From NCBI RefSeq assembly GCF_014522265.1, contig NZ_CP017024.1, positions 124,001 to 188,000 on the forward strand: a stretch of 64,000 nt of DNA, read 5' to 3'. Positions 1-8,047 of this stretch are shown piece by piece. Every line of letters begins with the position of its first letter. Position 1 is the first letter of the stretch. The notes under the pieces were generated by a model, which was given only the letters and a program-made list of their open reading frames with translations, was not told where the DNA came from and did no database searches. The translations under genes and the position numbers were made by a program. Source of the stretch: Pseudomonas oryzihabitans (lineage in GTDB: Bacteria; Pseudomonadota; Gammaproteobacteria; Pseudomonadales; Pseudomonadaceae).

Positions 1-2
1 TG

Positions 3-218
3 ATCGAACTGGACTGCGCTTCCGGGCGCCTGCACCTGGATATCCCCGACGAAGAACTGGCCGCGCGCCTGGCCGACTGGCAACCGCCGGCCGACCAGCT
101 GCTGGCCGGCGGTTATCGCCGCCTCTACGTCAACCATGTGCTGCAGGCCGACGAAGGCTGCGACTTCGACTTCCTGGTCGGTTGCCGCGGCGCCGAGGTG
201 CCTCGCCACTCCCATTGA
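3..218 (+). CDS. IlvD/Edd-family dehydratase, C-terminal part (sugar-acid dehydratase)
   Basis: Only the last 71 residues are in the window, because the gene begins upstream. The end of the protein, with VNHVLQADEGCDFDFLVGCRG and then VPRHSH, is the typical C-terminus of the dihydroxy-acid/sugar-acid dehydratase family (IlvD, Edd, L-arabinonate dehydratase). These Fe-S enzymes remove water from aldonic acids to give 2-keto-3-deoxy acids. The nearby aldose epimerase, AraD1-type protein and ketoglutarate-semialdehyde dehydrogenase favour a pentonate (L-arabinonate-like) dehydratase over the isoleucine-valine enzyme. That substrate assignment is inferred from context. The stop codon is TGA at 216-218. 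Confidence 0.8.
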   Translation: MELDCASGRLHLDIPDEELAARLADWQPPADQLLAGGYRRLYVNHVLQADEGCDFDFLVGCRGAEVPRHSH

Positions 219-227
219 CCGGCTCTA

Positions 228-263
228 CCCCCTCTCCCACCGGGAGAGGGTCGGGGTGAGGGG
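228..263 (+). repeat. REP-like palindromic repeat, copy 1
   Basis: A CCCTCTCCC / GGGAGAGGG stem is followed by a TCGGGGTGAGGG tail. The same stem and tail occur at 1545-1578 (opposite orientation) and 5713-5747. It lies in the gap between the dehydratase stop and the epimerase start, as REP-type repeats usually do. Confidence 0.8.
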
Positions 264-340
264 CTGGCGCAGCCTCTCTTTCCGGAACTCGGGCCCTCTG
301 CCCCACTCTTGCACAACAACAAACCGAAAAGGTGGTCGAG

Positions 341-1488
341 ATGAAACGCACGTTAGCCCTCACCGGACTTGGACTGTCACTCATGATCAGCACCCTTACC
401 GCCCAGGCGGCCGGCCTCAGCAGCCAGCAGTCGAGCTTTGGCAAGCTGCCCGATGGCACCCCCATCGAAAAGTTCGTCCTGACCAACAGCCACGGCATGC
501 AGGCCACCGTCATCACCTACGGCGGCGTGCTGCAGGCGCTCAAGGTGCCCGACCGCAAGGGCCACAGCGAAGACGTGGTCCTGGGCTTCGATGACGTCCA
601 GGGTTATCTCGACAACCCCACCGTATTCTTTGGCGCCACCATCGGCCGCTTCGGCAACCGCATCGCCGAGGGCCGCTTCAGTCTTGACGGCAAGAGCTAC
701 CAGATCCCCCAGAACGACAAGACCAACGCCCTGCACGGCGGCCCCAGGGCTTCAATACCAAGGTATGGAAGGCCGAGCCGGCCAAGGGTGACGGCTGGGT
801 CGGCGTGACCCTGAGCTATGTCTCCCCCGATGGCGAGATGGGCTTTCCCGGCACCCTCACCACCCAGGTGACCTACCAGCTGGACGAGCACAACCAGCTG
901 ACCCTCAAGTACCGCGCCACCACCGACAAGCCGACGGTGCTCAACCTGACCAACCACAGCTACTTCAACCTGGCCGGCGCCGGCAGTGGCACCGTGCTCA
1001 AGCAGGTGGCGATGCTCAATGCCGACAAATACACGCCAGTGACCGCCAAGCTGATCCCCACCGGCGAATTGCCGCCCGTGGCCGGCACGCCGATGGACTT
1101 CCGCAAGCCGACCGCCATCGGCAAGCACATCGCCGACGAAAATCAGCAACTGAAGTACGCCGAACCCAAGCAGGGTGGCTATGACTTCAACTGGGTGCTC
1201 AACACCGCTGGCGATCTGCAGAAAGCCGCTGCCGTGGTGACCGACCCCGGCTCCGGTCGCACCCTGACCCTCTACACCACCGAACCGGGCGTGCAGTTCT
1301 ATACCGGCAACTTCCTGGAAGGGAACATCAAGGGCAAGGCCGGCAAGACCTACGGCCACTGGGGCGCCTTCACCCTGGAAACCCAGCACTACCCGGACGC
1401 CCCCAACCAGCCGAACTTCCCCACCACCCGCCTGGATCCCGGCCAGACCTACACCCAGACGACGATCTTCAAGTTCGCCGGCAAGTAG
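341..1488 (+). pseudogene. galM: Secreted aldose 1-epimerase, broken by a one-base frameshift
   Basis: The two halves together make a full aldose 1-epimerase (mutarotase), which interconverts alpha and beta anomers of sugars. Residues 1-24 are a signal peptide (MKRTLALTGLGLSLMISTLT, then AQA), so the protein would be periplasmic or secreted. The first half has GATIGRFGNRIAEG and NALHGG, and the second has NLTNHSYFNL and a C-terminal ETQHYPDAPNQPNFP, all family motifs. The reading frame changes just after NALHGG. Adding one C to the CCCC run at 742-745 restores a continuous protein (HGGPQGFNTKVW into TLSYVSPDGEMG). ATG 341 is chosen because AGGTGG lies 6 bases upstream and the signal peptide starts there. 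As written, the gene would give only a short truncated protein. Confidence 0.88.
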
Positions 1489-1505
1489 GGCCTGCTCCGA
1501 CTCAA

Positions 1506-1535
1506 GCAAAGGCCGCTCCCGGGAGCGGCCTTTGC
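1506..1535 (+). terminator. Perfect 30-base palindrome after aldose epimerase
   Basis: GCAAAGGCCGCTCCC is followed directly by its exact complement, GGGAGCGGCCTTTGC, 17 bases after the epimerase stop. The stem is strong, but only a short T-rich stretch follows. A rho-independent terminator is the likely role. Confidence 0.7.
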
Positions 1536-1544
1536 TTTGGTGCT

Positions 1545-1578
1545 CCCTCACCCCAACCCTCTCCCAGAGGGAGAGGGG
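1545..1578 (-). repeat. REP-like palindromic repeat, copy 2 (inverted)
   Basis: This is the reverse orientation of the repeats at 228-263 and 5713-5747, with CCCTCACCCC then the CCCTCTCCC/GGGAGAGGG stem. It is followed by a short tandem repeat and the second repeat family (1631-1663). Confidence 0.8.
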
Positions 1579-1601
1579 CAGCAGCGGTGCGCCTTTCGCC
1601 T

Positions 1602-1633
1602 CCGTGCTCCGTGCTCCGTGCTCCGTGCTCCGT
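1602..1633 (+). repeat. Short tandem repeat, unit CCGTGCT (four copies plus a partial)
   Basis: Four exact head-to-tail copies of the 7-base unit CCGTGCT lie between the REP-like repeat and the 1631-1663 repeat. This is a likely slippage site. Confidence 0.75.
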
Positions 1634-1663
1634 AGCGTGGAAAACGGCGCAGCCTTTTCCACT
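1631..1663 (-). repeat. Dispersed 33-base repeat with GTGGAAA/TTTCCAC ends, copy A
   Basis: The reverse complement of this stretch matches 5771-5803 almost completely. Its ends can pair (CGTGGAAAACGG with CCTTTTCCAC). Both copies sit beside a REP-like repeat, so the pair behaves as a composite unit. Part of it, from AGCCTTTTCCACTG, is repeated again at 1751. Confidence 0.7.
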
Positions 1664-1837
1664 GTCCTGCCATTGGCCCTTTTCATCACCCAATAAAAAA
1701 CCCGACGTCTCGCGACACCAGGTCTCTTCACCACTCAAGACCGCGCGATCAGCCTTTTCCACTGTCCTGCCACCGCCCCTTTCCATCACCCAATAAAAAA
1801 CCCGACGTCTCGCGACGCCGGGTTTTTTACCACCTCA
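1650..1837. repeat. Direct duplication of about 88 bases, offset 100, with one intact and one decayed terminator
   Basis: The segments 1650-1737 and 1750-1837 are near-identical, each starting CAGCCTTTTCCACTGTCCTG and containing CACCCAATAAAAAACCCGAC. The second copy keeps a perfect hairpin (see 1795-1828). In the first copy the right arm of the stem has changed to ACACCAGGTCTC and can no longer pair. With the REP-like repeat and the tandem repeat, this fills the 360-base gap at 1489-1848, in which I see no gene. Confidence 0.75.
1795..1828 (-). terminator. Rho-independent terminator of the semialdehyde dehydrogenase gene
   Basis: An A6 run, a CCCGACGTC / GACGCCGGG stem and a T6 run make a classic, potentially two-way terminator, 20 bases past the stop codon of the leftward-read dehydrogenase gene. 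Confidence 0.85.
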
Positions 1838-1848
1838 AAGCACTAGGA

Positions 1849-3426
1849 TCAGATCGCGGCCTTGGTGTTCTCGCCGTTCACCAGACGCTGGATACCCAGC
1901 GGATTGGCGTTCTGCAGGGCTTCCGGGAGGAAGGCATCCGGATAGTTCTGGTAGCACACCGGACGCAGGAAGCGATCGACGGCCAGGGTACCGACGGAGG
2001 TGCCGCGGGCATCGGAGGTCGCCGGATAGGGACCGCCATGGACCATGGCATCGCTGACTTCCACGCCGGTGGGATAGCCGTTGAGCAACAGGCGACCGGC
2101 TTTCTGCTCCAGCAGGCCGATGATGGCCTCGAAACGCTGCAGATCGGCCGGCTCGGCCAGCAGGGTGGCGGTCAGCTGACCATGCAGGCCTTGCAGCGCC
2201 TGGTGCAGCTGGGCTTCGTCAGCCACCTCGACCACCACCGTGGTGGGACCGAAGACTTCTTCCTGTAGCAGCTCGTCGTTTTCCAGCAGCAGGCTCACAT
2301 CAGCCTTGAACAGCTGCGGACGCGCCTGATTGCCTTCCTGGTTGGCACCAGCCAGGTGCTGCACACCGGAATGGGCCAGCAGCGCCGCAACGCCCTTCTC
2401 GTAGCTCTTCAGGGTGCCCGGATTGAGCATGGTCTGGGGCGCCTGCTCGTTCATGGCACCGGCCAGGCGCTCGAGGAAGCTGCTGAACTCGGGCGAACGC
2501 ACGCCGATGACCAGACCCGGATTGGTGCAGAACTGGCCGCAGCCCAGGACCACGGAGGCCGCGAGTTCACCGGTGATAGCCTCGCCACGGGCCTTGAGTG
2601 CCTCGGGCAGGACCACCACGGGGTTGATGCTGGACATCTCGGCGAACACCGGGATCGGCTGCGGACGGGCCGCGGCCATGTCGCACAGGGCGCGACCGCC
2701 GCGCAGCGAGCCGGTGAAGCCCACTGCCTGGATGGCCGGGTGCTTGACCAGCTGCTCGCCCACGCCACCGCCATAGATCATGTTGAACACGCCCTTGGGC
2801 ATGCCGGTCTTCTCCGCGGCGCGCAGGATGGCATCGGCCACGTATTCGGCGGTGACCATGTGGCCGCTGTGGGCCTTGAACACCACCGGGCAACCGGCGG
2901 CCAGGGCCGCGGCGGTGTCGCCACCGGCAGTGGAGAAGGCCAGCGGGAAGTTGCTGGCACCGAACACGGCCACCGGACCCAGGCCGATGCGGTACTGACG
3001 CAGGTCAGGACGCGGCAGCGGCTTGCGCTCGGGCAGCGCGGTGTCGATGCGTGCACCGTGGAAGTCACCGCGGCGCAGCACCTTGGCGAACAGGCGCATC
3101 TGGCCGCTGGTACGGCCGCGCTCGCCCTGGATACGGCCAGCCGGCAGTGCGGTTTCCTGGCAGACCAGCTGGACGAAATCTTCGCCCAGGCCGTCCAGTT
3201 CGTCGGCGATGGCATCGAGGAAGGCCGCGCGCTGCTCGGCGCTCAGCTTGCGGTACAGGGGCGCGGCCTGCTCGGCGGCACGGGCGGCGGCATCGACCTC
3301 GGCCGCGGACGCCTGGAAGAATTCGTAGGGCAGCTTTTCGCCAGTCGTGGCGTCGATGCTGTAGACCCGCACCTCGCCCTCGCCGCTGCGAGCGCCACCG
3401 ATGTAGTTCTTGCCTTGGATCTGCAT
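1849..3426 (-). CDS. Ketoglutarate-semialdehyde (2,5-dioxovalerate) dehydrogenase
   Basis: This 525-residue aldehyde dehydrogenase belongs to the NAD(P)-dependent alpha-ketoglutaric-semialdehyde dehydrogenase type. It performs the last step of the non-phosphorylating pentonate or glucarate routes, 2,5-dioxopentanoate to 2-oxoglutarate. Visible motifs are the cofactor-binding GASNFPLAFSTAGGD, the glycine-rich GFTGSLRGG, the general-base region VFAEMSSINP and the catalytic cysteine C300 in GQFCTNPG. The full length and family-specific N-terminus (MQIQGKNYIGG) support the call. It lies 151 bases downstream of the AraD1-type gene, on the same strand, so the two probably form one catabolic unit feeding the TCA cycle. 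The exact sugar is inferred from the neighbours. Confidence 0.9.
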   Translation of the reverse strand: MQIQGKNYIGGARSGEGEVRVYSIDATTGEKLPYEFFQASAAEVDAAARAAEQAAPLYRKLSAEQRAAFLDAIADELDGLGEDFVQLVCQETALPAGRIQGERGRTSGQMRLFAKVLRRGDFHGARIDTALPERKPLPRPDLRQYRIGLGPVAVFGASNFPLAFSTAGGDTAAALAAGCPVVFKAHSGHMVTAEYVADAILRAAEKTGMPKGVFNMIYGGGVGEQLVKHPAIQAVGFTGSLRGGRALCDMAAARPQPIPVFAEMSSINPVVVLPEALKARGEAITGELAASVVLGCGQFCTNPGLVIGVRSPEFSSFLERLAGAMNEQAPQTMLNPGTLKSYEKGVAALLAHSGVQHLAGANQEGNQARPQLFKADVSLLLENDELLQEEVFGPTTVVVEVADEAQLHQALQGLHGQLTATLLAEPADLQRFEAIIGLLEQKAGRLLLNGYPTGVEVSDAMVHGGPYPATSDARGTSVGTLAVDRFLRPVCYQNYPDAFLPEALQNANPLGIQRLVNGENTKAAI

Positions 3427-3577
3427 TGTTCTCGACTCCTTATACCTAGGGGTTCAGGGAAGACCACCCGACTGGGGTAGTCTTCGAAGGGGTGGCACGC
3501 TCAGTCTCAGAGCGGCCGGGCCAGCCTGTGCGATACCCACTCTAGCATTCGCATAGTCAGCAGTCATCATACAACTA

Positions 3578-4573
3578 TCAGAGCTGCTGGACCTGCCCGG
3601 GCTGGAAGGCTGCCGTGCCGGCCTTGACGCCATTGCTCAGCGGCTCGCCGAATTCCGGCACCGCGATCTCGAATCTGTCGCCCGGCTCGACGCGCACACC
3701 GTCGGCGAAGGACAGGGTCGCCGTGCCGAAGAAATGCACATGGACATCGCCCGGCCGCAGGAACTGCGCATACTTGAAGTGGTGATACTCGAGGTTCTCC
3801 AGGCTGTGGCACATGTTGTCCTCGCCGGAGAGGAACTCCTTCTCCCAGATCACCTGCTCGCCGCGACGGATCCGGCTGGTGCCCGCCAGATGACGCGGCA
3901 GCTCACCGGTACGCAGCGCCGGACCGAAGCTGCAGTAGCGTAGTTTGGAATGGGCCAGATAGAGATAGTTCTTGCGTTCCATCACGTGGTCGGAGAATTC
4001 GTTGCCCACCGCATAACCCAGGCGATAGGGCATGCCGTCGTCGCCGATCACGTAGAGACCGGTCAGCTCGGGCTCTTCACCGGCGTCCTCGGCGAATTCC
4101 GGCAGCGGGATATCGGCACCGGGACGCACCAGGATGCCGCCGTCGCCCTTGTAGAACCATTCCGGCTGGGCACCGGCGCTACCCGCTGCAGGCCGACCGC
4201 CCTCCACGCCCCATTTGAACATGCGCATGGAGTCGGTCAGCTTGGCCTCCTCCTGGCTGTTCTGCTGGTGCATCTTGTCGCGGGTGGCGGCGCTGCCCAG
4301 GTGGGTCAGACCGGTCCCGGTGACCAGGCAGTGTGCGGGGTCCTCGTGGTCCAGCGGCGGCAACAGGCGGCCGCCATCGAGCAGCTCGGCATAGGCCGGT
4401 CCGGGCTCCAGGCCCAGGGTCTGCACCTGAGACTCCAGCGACACGCCAGCGCGGATGGCCTGCAGCGCCAGGGTCCGGGTGCTGGTCGCACCCCGGACCT
4501 GCTGGACTTCGCCGCGCTCGACCACGCCGACGCGGCGCTGGCCCTGTTGGTCTTCGAACTGAATCAGGTGCAT
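3578..4573 (-). CDS. AraD1-type fumarylacetoacetate-hydrolase-fold protein (2-keto-3-deoxypentonate dehydratase candidate)
   Basis: This 331-residue protein has a C-terminal FAH domain. Residues 160-330 contain GDGGILVRPG, the metal-binding EEPELTGLYVIG and GNEFSDHVMERKNYLYLAHSK. FAH-fold proteins of this AraD1 group are associated with dehydration of 2-keto-3-deoxypentonate to ketoglutarate semialdehyde. That fits exactly between the IlvD-family dehydratase and the semialdehyde dehydrogenase encoded here. ATG 4573 is preceded by AAGGAG at a good distance. The gene is divergent from a LysR regulator, its probable controller. A hydrolase rather than dehydratase activity cannot be excluded from sequence. 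Confidence 0.85.
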   Translation of the reverse strand: MHLIQFEDQQGQRRVGVVERGEVQQVRGATSTRTLALQAIRAGVSLESQVQTLGLEPGPAYAELLDGGRLLPPLDHEDPAHCLVTGTGLTHLGSAATRDKMHQQNSQEEAKLTDSMRMFKWGVEGGRPAAGSAGAQPEWFYKGDGGILVRPGADIPLPEFAEDAGEEPELTGLYVIGDDGMPYRLGYAVGNEFSDHVMERKNYLYLAHSKLRYCSFGPALRTGELPRHLAGTSRIRRGEQVIWEKEFLSGEDNMCHSLENLEYHHFKYAQFLRPGDVHVHFFGTATLSFADGVRVEPGDRFEIAVPEFGEPLSNGVKAGTAAFQPGQVQQL

Positions 4574-4656
4574 GGCATTCTCCTTGTTGGTTATCGCCTG
4601 AAGGAGACTTTACTCGGCGCTACGGGGCCTGCCTAATGAGAGCTCCCTATCCCGCG

Positions 4657-4671
4657 ATAACCAACGGTTAT
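4657..4671. promoter_or_regulatory. Candidate LysR operator in the divergent control region
   Basis: ATAACCAACGGTTAT is a perfect 6-3-6 inverted repeat and fits the T-N11-A pattern bound by LysR proteins. It lies between the divergent AraD1-type gene and the LysR gene, ending 4 bases before the LysR ATG. A related half-site, GGTTAT, occurs near 4589-4594. Binding is inferred. Confidence 0.6.
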
Positions 4672-4675
4672 TCCC

Positions 4676-5599
4676 ATGCTGCCATCCCTAGGCTCCATCG
4701 CCTCCCGTCTGCGCCTGCGGCAACTGCGCCTGCTGATCGCCCTCGACGAGGAAGGCTCGCTGCACAAGGCCGCCGAACGCATCGCCATCTCCCAGCCCGG
4801 GGCCACCAAGGCGCTGCACGAAATCGAGAGCACCCTGGGCGCCACCCTCTTCCTGCGCACCCACCAGGGCCTGCAGCCCAACGACCTGGGCCGCTGCGTG
4901 ATTCGCTATGCGCGGCTGATCGAGAGCGACCTGGCCCATCTGCGCGAAGAGATGCTCGGCATTCTCCAGGGCGAAGGGGGCCGGCTGGCGGTAGGGGTGA
5001 TCATGGGCGCCGTGCCCCGCCTGATCGCCGCGGTGTCGCGCCTGGGTGCGGCGCAACCCCAGCTGGGGATCGAGATCATCGAGGACACCAGTGTGCGTCT
5101 GCTCGACCTGCTCGACGCCGGCCGCATCGAAGTGGCCATCTGCCGCAGCAGCGTCAGCCGCCGGCCGGATGCCTATGACTGTCTGGAGGTGCGCGAAGAG
5201 CGGCTGGAGATCGTCTGCCATCCCCGCCATCCACTGGCGGAGTCGGAGACGCTGGGGCTGGCCGAACTGGTCGACAGTCGCTGGATCGTCTATCCGGCCA
5301 ACCTGCCCATGCGCCTGACCCTGGAACGGGAATTTCGCGCCGCGGAACTGGAGTTTCCCCGCTATCCGGTGGAAACCTCCTCCACCTTCACCCTGCTCGG
5401 CCTGCTGCAGGAAGACGCCAATCAGGTGGCCATGCTGCCCAGCGACATCGCCCAGTTCGGCGAAAGACACGGCCTGCTGCGCCGCCTGCCGGTGGTCCAG
5501 CGCACCCGCAACGAGCCCTATTCCATTCTGGTGCGCCAGGGCGCGGGATTGTCGGCGGCCGCGCAGCTGCTGCTGGAGCAGTGGCGGCTGGAAGCGTGA
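4676..5599 (+). CDS. LysR-family regulator of the sugar-acid module
   Basis: This 307-residue LysR-type protein has an N-terminal winged helix-turn-helix (residues 15-75, RLRLRQLRLL to AISQPGATKALHEIE) and an effector-binding domain from about residue 100. It resembles the GbpR-type regulators of sugar use. Its divergent position suggests it controls the AraD1/dehydrogenase pair in response to a sugar acid. ATG 4676 is the only possible start before the HTH, yet no Shine-Dalgarno sequence precedes it. Instead the candidate operator runs up to the start codon, so translation may be leaderless or weak. Confidence 0.88.
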   Translation: MLPSLGSIASRLRLRQLRLLIALDEEGSLHKAAERIAISQPGATKALHEIESTLGATLFLRTHQGLQPNDLGRCVIRYARLIESDLAHLREEMLGILQGEGGRLAVGVIMGAVPRLIAAVSRLGAAQPQLGIEIIEDTSVRLLDLLDAGRIEVAICRSSVSRRPDAYDCLEVREERLEIVCHPRHPLAESETLGLAELVDSRWIVYPANLPMRLTLEREFRAAELEFPRYPVETSSTFTLLGLLQEDANQVAMLPSDIAQFGERHGLLRRLPVVQRTRNEPYSILVRQGAGLSAAAQLLLEQWRLEA

Positions 5600-5712
5600 A
5601 ACATCTATCGCGGCCATGGCGGTCCGCCGATGCTGCCGCTCCTATAGATGAAAGCACTACGGCTTGTTGCGATTTCGCCGAGTCTGACGCGACTAAACGC
5701 CTACTCGGATAG

Positions 5713-5747
5713 CCCCCTCTCCCCTCGGGAGAGGGTTGGGGTGAGGG
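5713..5747 (+). repeat. REP-like palindromic repeat, copy 3
   Basis: A CCCTCTCCC-CTC-GGGAGAGGG stem-loop is followed by TTGGGGTGAGGG. It has the same sequence and tail as the copies at 228-263 and (inverted) 1545-1578. Confidence 0.85.
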
Positions 5748-5770
5748 TTGTCCCCTTCAGCGCAGTCTCC

Positions 5771-5803
5771 AGTGGAAAGGCTACGCCGTTTTCCACGCTA
5801 CGT
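5771..5803 (+). repeat. Dispersed 33-base repeat, copy B
   Basis: This is the near-identical reverse complement of 1631-1663 (AGTGGAAAGGCTACGCCG and then TTTCCACGCTACG). It lies beside a REP-like repeat in the same relative order as copy A, so the composite unit is present twice in inverted orientation. Confidence 0.75.
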
Positions 5804-5869
5804 ACTGCTGCGGCCTGAAATGCATCGGCGGACCGCCATGGCCGCGATAAACCATCAAAAAAACCAACC

Positions 5870-6949
<1,080 letters not shown>

Positions 6950-6956
6950 TTATGGA

Positions 6957-7439
6957 TCAGCCCTGACGCAGCGGAACCAGGTACACCGGGATGCGCGCGG
7001 TCTGCAGCAGGCAGCTGGCGGTCCGCCCCAGAGGTGTCACCTGGGCGTCGCCCTGGCTGCGACTGCCGATTACCAGCAGATCCGCGGCGAACTCCTGGGC
7101 CTGCCTGAGGATGGCCGCTGGCGGATCGCCCTGCACCACCCGCACGGCACGCACCAACCCCACGGTGGCGGGAGTTTCCAGCAGGTCCTCGCGCAGGGAT
7201 TCGAACACCTGCTGCTCGATGGTCTCCAGCACCAGATCCAGACCGCCATTGCGCAGGCGGTCCAGGGATTCACCGTCCAGATGTTGCTGCAACAGGGTAG
7301 ACGCCAGCAGGCCGAGCGGCTCCACCACATGGACGACATACAGCTGGGCCTGATGGATACGGGCGAGATTCAAGGCATGCTGAAAGACGTAGGGCGAACA
7401 CAGGCCCAGGTCCGTGGCGTAAAGCAGCGAGCGGATCAC
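6957..7439 (-). CDS. Universal stress protein (UspA family)
   Basis: This 160-residue single-domain Usp has an N-terminal strand RSLLYATDLGLCS and a C-terminal nucleotide-binding loop, LLVIGSRSQGDAQVTPLGRTASCLLQ. The loop resembles the G-2X-G-9X-G-S/T ATP-binding pattern. Usp proteins help cells survive starvation and low-oxygen stress. GTG 7439 is used, with a perfect AGGAGG just upstream. It lies 112 bases upstream of cysB on the same strand. I see no clear Anr box. Confidence 0.85.
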   Translation of the reverse strand: MIRSLLYATDLGLCSPYVFQHALNLARIHQAQLYVVHVVEPLGLLASTLLQQHLDGESLDRLRNGGLDLVLETIEQQVFESLREDLLETPATVGLVRAVRVVQGDPPAAILRQAQEFAADLLVIGSRSQGDAQVTPLGRTASCLLQTARIPVYLVPLRQG

Positions 7440-7555
7440 GATTCCTCCTGGCCAGATCAGCCGATCAGGCCGGTACGACGCGGGATAGCCTCACCAGCGT
7501 AGCAGGGGATCACCGATTGCGCTGCAACCCGCGCCTTAGAGCCTGCTCAGGACGC

Positions 7556-7945
7556 TCAGGGCAGTTCCTCGGACGCGCGCCCATCCGCCGCCTGGATCGC
7601 TGCCACCAGGGCCGGCTCGCGTAGCGGCGCCTGTACCGGGCCGAGCAGCTCGCCGTCCCGGACCAGAAACAGCGCCGGCAGATGAAAGACGCCATAGCGC
7701 TGCACCAGGCCGCCGCTGCGCTCGGCGTCCACCCAGTACAGTCGGTCGACCGGCAGCCTCGCCGCAGGTAGCACCTGGCGCGCCAACCGGCAGGTGGCGC
7801 AACCGACGCTGGTGAAGATCAGCAGCGAGCGCCCGGGCGCCGCCAGCAGGACGGCATCCGCCGTCCCATCGTCCAATTCCATCGCTTCCTCGCCACGCTC
7901 ATCGCCAAGGCGCGCCCTCAGGCTCGCCAATAGCGTCGTAACCAT
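7556..7945 (-). CDS. Thioredoxin-like protein with a CATC redox motif
   Basis: This 129-residue protein has a thioredoxin fold. LLIFTSVGCATCRLARQVL places a CxxC pair at the start of a helix, and the cis-proline segment is YGVFHLPALFLVRDG. The CATC motif differs from the classic CGPC, so a thiol-disulfide or thioredoxin-like role is likely but the partner is unknown. ATG 7945 is chosen; a GTG 18 bases upstream (7963) is also possible, and neither has a strong ribosome-binding site. It is divergent from DAHP synthase. Confidence 0.75.
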   Translation of the reverse strand: MVTTLLASLRARLGDERGEEAMELDDGTADAVLLAAPGRSLLIFTSVGCATCRLARQVLPAARLPVDRLYWVDAERSGGLVQRYGVFHLPALFLVRDGELLGPVQAPLREPALVAAIQAADGRASEELP

Positions 7946-8047
7946 TGTGACCGGGCGGGACACGCGTTAAGGTGCCCCACCCTCTCCACCGTATTTTGCC
8001 TGCACGGGCCCCGTCCTGTCGCAGCGCCGTGACCGACGAGTAGCACC

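Larger units (their letters stand above)
5606..5849. repeat. Perfect 28-base inverted repeat enclosing other dispersed repeats
   Basis: Positions 5606-5633 and 5822-5849 are exact reverse complements. They enclose a REP-like repeat (5713-5747) and the 33-base repeat (5771-5803). The 244-base unit ends about 20 bases from the cysB stop codon and takes up most of the 270-base gap between the LysR gene and cysB. The arm contains CGCGGCCATGGCGGTCCGCC, itself partly palindromic, like other short interspersed repeats in Pseudomonas. Confidence 0.8.
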
